Assembly (NCBI GenBank): GCA_934203105.1 | Contig: CAKPYQ010000011.1 | Location: 1 to 44,930, forward strand | Reading direction: 5' to 3' | Origin: an uncultured Alphaproteobacteria bacterium | GTDB lineage: Bacteria > Pseudomonadota > Alphaproteobacteria > CAAHEQ01 > UBA3637 | Length of the DNA stretch: 44,930 bases | Part shown: positions 39,695-44,930 of the stretch, in pieces | Numbering within the stretch: position 1 is the first letter of the stretch | Layout of the letters: every line of letters starts with the position of its first letter | Made by a program: the position numbers and the translations under genes | The notes under the pieces: model-generated | What the model saw: only the letters and a program-made list of their open reading frames with translations | Database searches by the model: none | Told to the model about the DNA's origin: nothing

Positions 39695-40900
39695 ATGTCA
39701 AAAATTTTAGTTATTAACTGTGGTTCTTCCACAATTAAGTATCAACTTTTCAATATGGATTCGAAAGAAGTTTTATGCTCCGGTTTGGTCGAAAAAATCG
39801 GAGAGGCGACCGGCCGCATCACGCATAAAAAGTTTCCGGATACCGAAAAAGCAACCAAAACCGTTTTGGAACAACGTTTCCCGACACATGCCGAAGGTAT
39901 GGAAAAAATCGTTGAAATGATGATGACGGGCGATACGGCAGTTATTTCGAACATTGCCGAAATTCAAGGCGTCGGACATCGTATTGTTCACGGCGGTTCT
40001 TACTTTAAACCGATGGTTGTCACAAACGAAGTCATTGAAAACTTAACAAAAGTTATTCCTTTGGCGCCGTTGCACAATCCGGGCCATTTAATCGGCATTC
40101 GCGTAGCTCAGGAAATTTTCCCCAACGCAAAACACGTTGTTGTCTTTGATACGGCGTTCCACCAAACAATGCCGGATTATGCTTATATGTATCCTCTGCC
40201 CTATGAAATTTTTGAAAAATATGCAGTGCGTAAATACGGTGCTCACGGAACAAGCCATAAATATGTTGCGCGCAGATGTGCCGAATTGTTAGGTAAACCT
40301 TTAACGCAATGCAACTTAATCACGTGCCATATCGGCAGCGGTTCTTCCGTCAGTGCGATCAAAGAAGGCCGTTGCGTCGACACATCAATGGGTTTAACTC
40401 CGTTGGACGGGTTGATGATGGGAACACGTTGCGGTTCGATTGATCCGGCGACCGTTGGATTTTTAATGCGCAACGCCGGTATGGACATCGACGCAGTCGA
40501 TAAAATGATGACCAAACAAAGCGGTTTATTGGGCATTTGCGGCGTCAACGATATGCGTGACGTCCACGCCAAAGTTGCCGAAGGTGATAAAAAAGCCAAA
40601 TTGGCTTTGGATATGTTGACATATCGTATCCGTACATTCATCGGTGCTTATTTTGCTCAACTGAACGGTCAATTGGATGCTTTGGTTTGGACTGCCGGCG
40701 TTGGTGAAAACGACGAAATCGTTCGCCGTGAAGTCTTACGCGGCTTGACCGGTTTGGGCTTTAAGTTAAACGAAGAAGAAAACGACAAACGTCCGGGTGA
40801 ATATGCTTTAATTTCTGCTCCGGATTCAAAGTTCAAGATTTTCATCATTCGTACAAACGAAGAATTGGAAATTGCCAACGAAACTTTGGCTTTGATGTAA
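39695..40900 (+). CDS. ackA: Acetate kinase
   Basis: 401 residues; AGAAAGG precedes the ATG. It converts acetyl phosphate and ADP to acetate and ATP. The ASKHA fold shows ILVINCGSSTIKYQLF at the N-terminus, the signature VGHRIVHGGSYF near residue 90, and VFDTAFHQTMPDYAYMYPLP near 148. Then come YGAHGTSHKYVARRCAEL with the catalytic His, LITCHIGSGSSVSAIKEG near 210, LDGLMMGTRCGSIDP and VWTAGVGENDEIVRREV. The pair with pta gives an acetate-forming ATP route. A strong terminator follows. Confidence 0.98.
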   Translation: MSKILVINCGSSTIKYQLFNMDSKEVLCSGLVEKIGEATGRITHKKFPDTEKATKTVLEQRFPTHAEGMEKIVEMMMTGDTAVISNIAEIQGVGHRIVHGGSYFKPMVVTNEVIENLTKVIPLAPLHNPGHLIGIRVAQEIFPNAKHVVVFDTAFHQTMPDYAYMYPLPYEIFEKYAVRKYGAHGTSHKYVARRCAELLGKPLTQCNLITCHIGSGSSVSAIKEGRCVDTSMGLTPLDGLMMGTRCGSIDPATVGFLMRNAGMDIDAVDKMMTKQSGLLGICGVNDMRDVHAKVAEGDKKAKLALDMLTYRIRTFIGAYFAQLNGQLDALVWTAGVGENDEIVRREVLRGLTGLGFKLNEEENDKRPGEYALISAPDSKFKIFIIRTNEELEIANETLALM

Positions 40901-40920
40901 TAAGCGCCTCCAAAAAAAGA

Positions 40921-40957
40921 AAAGGCCGCCAACTTTAAAGGTTGACGGCTTTTTTTC
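40921..40957. terminator. Bidirectional terminator after ackA
   Basis: AAAGGCCGCCAAC-tttaaag-GTTGACGGCTTTTTTT between the convergent ackA and J-protein genes. Confidence 0.88.
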
Positions 40958-40969
40958 ATATCACGGGGA

Positions 40970-41908
40970 TTAAAAGAACGGACGCGGATTTTGTGAAGCC
41001 GGTTTCCACGAACGAACGAACTTTTCCAATTCGCTGTCGGGGTGATCCGGCAATAAAACCTGTACGCGCACCAACAAATCGCCTTTGTTTGGCACGCCTT
41101 TGCCCTTCAAGCGCAAGATTTTATCCGAACTGGTATTCGGTGGAATTGTCAAAGCCACAGCTCCCGTCAACGTCGGAATTGTCACTTTGGCACCCAAAAC
41201 AGCCTCTTTTAATGTAATCGGCAACGTCATTTCTACATCATTGCCGTTGCGTTTAAAGTGCGGATGCGAGGCGATGTTGATTTTAATCAAAGCATCTCCG
41301 CCGTCTTCGCCTTGTCCGCGCAAACGCAAAGTTGCGCCTTCCGTAATACCGGCGGGGATTTTGACCTTGACTTGCTTGCCGTTTGCCAAGCGCACAGACG
41401 TTTCCCCGCCCGTCATAGCCAATTCAAACGCAATCGTCAAAGAATACGAAACATCTTGTCCCATCGGTTGAGAACGAGCACGCGATGATCCTCTGCCACC
41501 CATAGCGCCGAATAAATCCGCAAAGCCTCCGGCACCGCCTGCACCAAACAAATCGGAAAAATTAAAGCCTTCAAATCCGCCGGCGCCGCCCATATCCTGA
41601 TATGTGTAAGTACGTCCGCCACCAAAAGGATTTCCTTGCTGATACCCGCCTGCGCCACCAGAGCCGAAACCAAACGGTGCGCGCGGTTTTCCTTGATCGT
41701 CAATTTCGCCCGCATCATATTGTTGACGTTTTTTTTCATCGCCCAAAATGTCATAAGCCGATGAAATTTCTTTAAACTTATCAGCCGCTTTCGGATCGTT
41801 TTTCGCCACATCAGGGTGACATGTACGCGCCAATTTGTGGTACGCTTTTTTAATTTCTGCCGCGCTGGCGCTTTTGGAAACACCCAATATTTGATATAAA
41901 TCTGCCAT
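40970..41908 (-). CDS. cbpA: CbpA-type DnaJ co-chaperone
   Basis: 312 residues; AGAGGAAT precedes the ATG. Residues 1-70 are a J domain (LYQILGVSKSASAAEIKKAY, then HPD in RTCHPDVAKND) that stimulates DnaK. The next 80 residues are rich in Gly and Phe (GGAGGFEGFNFSDLFGAGG). The C-terminal substrate-binding domains begin at about QDVSYSLTIAFELAMTGGET and show RLRGQGEDGGDALI and VPNKGDLLVRVQVLLPDHP. There is no CxxCxGxG zinc finger, which separates it from DnaJ. It is divergent from the CDF gene. Confidence 0.94.
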   Translation of the reverse strand: MADLYQILGVSKSASAAEIKKAYHKLARTCHPDVAKNDPKAADKFKEISSAYDILGDEKKRQQYDAGEIDDQGKPRAPFGFGSGGAGGYQQGNPFGGGRTYTYQDMGGAGGFEGFNFSDLFGAGGAGGFADLFGAMGGRGSSRARSQPMGQDVSYSLTIAFELAMTGGETSVRLANGKQVKVKIPAGITEGATLRLRGQGEDGGDALIKINIASHPHFKRNGNDVEMTLPITLKEAVLGAKVTIPTLTGAVALTIPPNTSSDKILRLKGKGVPNKGDLLVRVQVLLPDHPDSELEKFVRSWKPASQNPRPFF

Positions 41909-42040
41909 TTTATTCCTCTTTAATTACATACTTTTTTAATATATATGTCAGATCGGCGAAAAAATCTATGCCTTTTTAAAAAAAATTTTTATAGCTTTTT
42001 AAATAAAACTACGCTATATATATTTTTTAAGGACGAATAA

Positions 42041-42946
42041 ATGAATAAAAAATTGAAAACACCACACCTGTCAAAGAAAACTCAACAACAACTGATGAGA
42101 TGGGCCAGCTATTGTTCTGTTGCAACGGCAATCGGCCTGATCATCGTAAAAATCATTTCATTTTTTATGACAAACTCTTTGGCGTTATTGTCCAGTCTAA
42201 TGGACTCCGGATTGGATTTAGGCGCGTCTGTGGTCAGCCTGATCGCGATCCAGCAAGCCTTAATGCCGGCGGATAAAGAACACCGTTTCGGACATGGCAA
42301 AGCGGAGGCTTTGGGTGGACTGCTCCAAGGCGTAATCATCTGTTTATCCGGATTGTTTTTGTTGTATGAAACGGCTCAGCAAATCCTGCATCCCGAGCCG
42401 TTGCAAAGATTAGATGTCGGCTTTGCCGTAATGGTTTTATCCATTATCGTAACGATCGCGTTGGTGTCTTTTCAAAAATTCGTTATTCGCGAAACAAACT
42501 CTTTGGCCGTCGATGCCGACAGTGCTCATTATACCGGCGACGTCATGATGAATATCGGTGTTATTATTTCAATGTGCTGTTCTTATTTGCTGGGGTGGCG
42601 GTTTATGGATCCGCTGTTTGCCGGTATCGTAGCCGTGTATTTGTTCTATTGCGCCTATGGCGTGATAACAAAAGCGCAAAGCATTTTAATGGACAAAGAA
42701 TTGCCGCTTGAAACACGCAAGCAAATCAAGGACATTGTCTTAAAACACGATGAAGTCAACAACATTCACGACTTAAGAACGCGCAATGCCGGTATGAATT
42801 CGTTTGTTCAATTTTCGATTGCTTTAAATGGCAAACAAACATTACAAAGCACGCACGATTTATGTGACAAATTAGAAAAAGAGTTAAAGCAAAACTTGCC
42901 CGACAGTGAAGTTTTCATTCACCCGGAGCCGGACAAAAAAAATTAA
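42041..42946 (+). CDS. fieF: Cation diffusion facilitator (FieF/YiiP type)
   Basis: 301 residues; AAGGACG precedes the ATG. It exports Zn2+/Fe2+/Cd2+-like cations by proton antiport. Six helices are present. The metal-binding Asps lie in LMDSGLDLGAS near residue 46, followed by the cytoplasmic HRFGHGKAEALGG loop. The second pair is in VDADSAHYTGDVMMN near 157. The C-terminal cytoplasmic domain (VNNIHDLRTRNAGMNSFVQF) ends VFIHPEPD. Which metal is exported cannot be told. DUF502 follows 13 bp on. Confidence 0.93.
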   Translation: MNKKLKTPHLSKKTQQQLMRWASYCSVATAIGLIIVKIISFFMTNSLALLSSLMDSGLDLGASVVSLIAIQQALMPADKEHRFGHGKAEALGGLLQGVIICLSGLFLLYETAQQILHPEPLQRLDVGFAVMVLSIIVTIALVSFQKFVIRETNSLAVDADSAHYTGDVMMNIGVIISMCCSYLLGWRFMDPLFAGIVAVYLFYCAYGVITKAQSILMDKELPLETRKQIKDIVLKHDEVNNIHDLRTRNAGMNSFVQFSIALNGKQTLQSTHDLCDKLEKELKQNLPDSEVFIHPEPDKKN

Positions 42947-42959
42947 AGGAAAGAAAATA

Positions 42960-43679
42960 ATGCAAGAAAAATCACGATCTTTAAAAAGTTATTTTTTAAC
43001 GGGCATTTTGGTTTCTGCCCCTTTGGCAATCACCATTTATTTGGCTATTGAGCTGGTACGCTTTATTGACGCCAAAGTCAATGCGTTAATTCCGCCTCAA
43101 TACAACCCGACCGAATATTTACCTTATGGTATTCCGGGCTTTGGTTTGTTAATTTTATTCGTCGGATTGATTTTAATCGGTTGGATTTCAACGGGCTTTA
43201 TCGGCACCGCGATGTTAAAAGGCTTAAACAAAGCCATTTCCAAAATGCCGGTTGTATCGGGGCTTTATAACGGGTTGCAAAAGATTTTAGAAACAGTCAT
43301 GGGAGGCGGTCAAAATAAAGCTTTCCGTGAAGCGGTTTTGATCCAATATCCGCGTGAAGGGTTATGGACGATTGCGTTTATCACCGGCGACGTTTATTCG
43401 GGCATTCAAAAGCATTTCAAAAAAGAGGCGATGATCAGCGTTTATGTTCCAACGACCCCGAACCCGACCTCCGGATTTTTGATTTTCGTCAGTCGCAAAG
43501 ATATCATTCCATTAAAATTGCGTGTTGATGATGCGTGGAAAATCATCATTTCGACGGGCATTGTCACGCCGGATTCGCCCAAAAATCAGCAAGCAATTAT
43601 GGACGAAGCTTTGGCCAGTGCCAAGGAAGATTTAAAGCCTTTAACGCACTGTGCGGAACAGCAAAATAAAAAAGATTAG
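42960..43679 (+). CDS. DUF502 family inner-membrane protein
   Basis: 239 residues from the ATG at 42960, with AAAGGAAAG upstream; an in-frame ATG at 42906 inside the CDF gene is rejected. Two helices are present: YFLTGILVSAPLAITIYLAI near residue 10, and PGFGLLILFVGLILIGWIST near 60. The soluble domain has the DUF502 hallmarks PVVSGLYNGLQKILETVMGG, EGLWTIAFITGD, SVYVPTTPNPTSGFLIFV and the closing IISTGIVTPD. Function is unknown. It is probably co-transcribed with the CDF gene. Confidence 0.92.
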   Translation: MQEKSRSLKSYFLTGILVSAPLAITIYLAIELVRFIDAKVNALIPPQYNPTEYLPYGIPGFGLLILFVGLILIGWISTGFIGTAMLKGLNKAISKMPVVSGLYNGLQKILETVMGGGQNKAFREAVLIQYPREGLWTIAFITGDVYSGIQKHFKKEAMISVYVPTTPNPTSGFLIFVSRKDIIPLKLRVDDAWKIIISTGIVTPDSPKNQQAIMDEALASAKEDLKPLTHCAEQQNKKD

Positions 43680-43693
43680 CGTTAAAGAAATAT

Positions 43694-43733
43694 AAAAAAA
43701 AGGTTGAATTTATTTAAAGCTCAACCTTTTTTT
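43694..43733. terminator. Terminator between DUF502 and prepilin locus 4
   Basis: AAAAAAAGGTTGA...TCAACCTTTTTTT hairpin serving two convergent genes. Confidence 0.85.
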
Positions 43734-43753
43734 ATGATTAGAATGCAAAAAAA

Positions 43754-44930
43754 TTATTTACAAATCGCGTAATAAGTAAAATATTCCGGAGGAATTGCCG
43801 CCACATCAGCAGAAACACAGTCCACGACATAAACATAACCTGACGAGCTGCTGCTTTCTGAAGCACTCCAAACCAGCACAGGATCTGCGCCTGAAAAGAT
43901 TTTCAAGTTTTCACACAGCGTCACCCCTGTTGAAGAAACCGGATTTTCGCACATTTCTTCAACACGGGGCATTGTTAACCCTCTGACCGTGCACCATGTT
44001 TTGGCTTCTTGCCATTTCATTGTTGCAGTACTTTTACAAAACTCATCGCCATTTTGGGCGGTGATAATTTCTCCGTCATCGCAAGATTTTGCTGCGGCTT
44101 CCACGCACTCGCCGGCATCGTTCTTTTCAAAGCCGTCTTCGCATGTTATGCAAGCGCAACTCGTGCCGTTTTGCGTTTTACAGTTTGCAATTCGGGAGCA
44201 TTCACACTTGCCGTTTTTGCATTCTTTACCGTCCGCGCAATCGTCATCAAAGGTACATTCCGGTTCGGGTTCCGGCGTCGGATCGCTGTCATCAATTCCC
44301 AATCCAAACACCATCGTTTGATTGTCGGCGCACGCCGTTAATTTAGCGCCGGCTGTATCGCTAATTTGCGCGTAAAGCTCGGTTTTGTCGTATTGGATCA
44401 GGACTTCGCAAACGCCTTGGACGACACCGGTTACTTCGACGGAATCGTTACCGTTTGCGTCACGTTTGGCGTACAAAGTATGCCCCGATTCGGGCGTGAA
44501 AGCCGTTACTTGATAGCGGTTGATCGCGCCGGTTGTTTCGTGGATTGCTAATTCTTCGAAAGCCAAGCTGACGTCGTTCAAAATGACGTTTGCTTTATGG
44601 CGGTTCATCGCTTGGCGAAAGCCCATGACTGCGCCGACGGATAACAGCCCGATAATCGCCAGCACGCCCAGCATTTCAAGCATGCTGCGGCCGGTTTGGG
44701 GTTGTGTTTGGGCGCTTTTTCCCGAATAATGGCGGACAAAGCAACCCAAGAGGGGACGCGAAAAAATTCGCGCGGCGCGTCCCCTCTTGCCGGCATTTTT
44801 CATTTGAACTTCACCGTCATTCTGAGCGCCAGTGAAGAATCTCTTAACGTCCCCGTCATTCTGAGCGCACGCGAAGAATCCCTTTGTGTCACAAAATTCT
44901 TCAATCGCTGCCGCTCTTTCAGAATGACAG
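43754..44930 (-). CDS. Prepilin-like Cys-rich surface protein with repeat leader (locus 4, 5' end outside the window)
   Basis: The minus-strand frame runs from a stop at 43754 to the right edge with no stop, so the start lies beyond 44930. The first ATG inside is at 44803 (349 residues) but has only a weak ribosome site. The visible leader translates A units (QND endings, such as GFFACAQND and RFFTGAQND) and palindrome B (KRGRAARIFSRPLL) in frame. The prepilin site TG|RSMLE follows, at G38 of the 44803 start, then the constant domain. The Cys-rich part is shorter than at loci 2 and 3 (DDCADGKECKNGKCECS). The last 100 residues (CKSTATMKWQEAKTWCTVRG, then LVWSASESSSSSG and YYAICK) resemble a C-type-lectin or DUF1566-like fold. 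The constant module is clear; the lectin likeness is weak. Confidence 0.72.
   Translation of the reverse strand, partial: CHSERAAAIEEFCDTKGFFACAQNDGDVKRFFTGAQNDGEVQMKNAGKRGRAARIFSRPLLGCFVRHYSGKSAQTQPQTGRSMLEMLGVLAIIGLLSVGAVMGFRQAMNRHKANVILNDVSLAFEELAIHETTGAINRYQVTAFTPESGHTLYAKRDANGNDSVEVTGVVQGVCEVLIQYDKTELYAQISDTAGAKLTACADNQTMVFGLGIDDSDPTPEPEPECTFDDDCADGKECKNGKCECSRIANCKTQNGTSCACITCEDGFEKNDAGECVEAAAKSCDDGEIITAQNGDEFCKSTATMKWQEAKTWCTVRGLTMPRVEEMCENPVSSTGVTLCENLKIFSGADPVLVWSASESSSSSGYVYVVDCVSADVAAIPPEYFTYYAICK
44747..44930. repeat. Repeat block inside the leader of prepilin locus 4
   Basis: B palindrome (44747-44789) and A units at 44816-44842 and 44855-44881. A diverged inverted A-like unit lies at about 44896-44928. 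All are inside the open minus-strand frame. Confidence 0.8.

Noticed and set aside
1..44930. Prophage, integrative element or intact IS
   Set aside because: No integrase, transposase, capsid or conjugation gene was found in either strand.

Overview
The window looks like a chromosomal segment of an AT-rich, host-associated or gut-type alphaproteobacterium. This lineage call is an inference. It rests on PopZ, a DUF3126 protein, the tolQ-tolR-tolA-tolB-pal-cpoB-tilS-ftsH gene order, an rnd-kdsD-lpt cluster with a short RNase D, and an Hpt/OmpR-type two-component cluster. There is no rRNA, CRISPR array, prophage or intact insertion sequence. Five tRNA genes are present (Lys, Leu x2, Asn, Cys), all with encoded CCA.

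Layout: (1) 1-815 is the 3'-truncated first member of a prepilin-like surface protein family. (2) 1107-2430 holds a secreted repeat protein behind a long, apparently structured 5' leader. (3) 2434-6253 holds a cation P-type ATPase, two copies of a 200-bp dispersed repeat, a broken cupin gene and tRNA-Lys. (4) 6540-9197 holds an Hpt - response regulator - histidine kinase operon and tRNA-Leu. (5) 9328-13524 holds Fe/Mn superoxide dismutase, tRNA-Leu, RNase D, KdsD, a fused LptC-LptA protein and LptB (LPS synthesis and export). (6) 13600-16690 holds an HNH-like protein, a TrhA/hemolysin-III protein, a CorA-family transporter and a DUF2934 protein with a histone-H1-like tail. (7) 16860-18702 is a repeat island and the second prepilin-like gene. 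(8) 18764-23855 holds a proline-rich exported protein, a Dus enzyme, DUF3126, a periplasmic protein, SufE and an Ala-rich exported protein. (9) 23931-26040 holds the third prepilin-like gene with its repeat island. (10) 26258-35548 is the Tol-Pal envelope operon with tilS and ftsH. (11) 35804-43679 holds tRNA-Asn, tRNA-Cys, a TolC-type channel, PopZ, Pta-AckA (acetate metabolism), a CbpA-type J protein, a CDF metal exporter and a DUF502 protein. (12) 43754 to the right edge is the fourth prepilin-like gene.

The most unusual content is the dispersed family of four prepilin-like genes. Three of them share a near-constant N-terminal module: a G|RSMLE type-III leader, a hydrophobic helix and a conserved domain. 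The first is more diverged. Their Cys-rich, EGF-like middle regions and C-terminal ends vary. Three of the four carry short palindromic and 'ATTCTGAGC' repeats read in frame as an N-terminal extension. Three visible promoters carry a GATC-centred palindrome, AAACGATCGTTT, placed identically between -35 and -10. At two loci the palindrome is paired exactly 107 bp apart. Together this suggests a regulated, recombination-prone surface-protein system.

Other second-look items are the structured leader at about 2085-2325, the LptC-LptA fusion, and two extra lipoprotein genes inserted inside the tol-pal operon. Coordinates of starts, promoters and RNA folds were read by eye, without computation or database searches.
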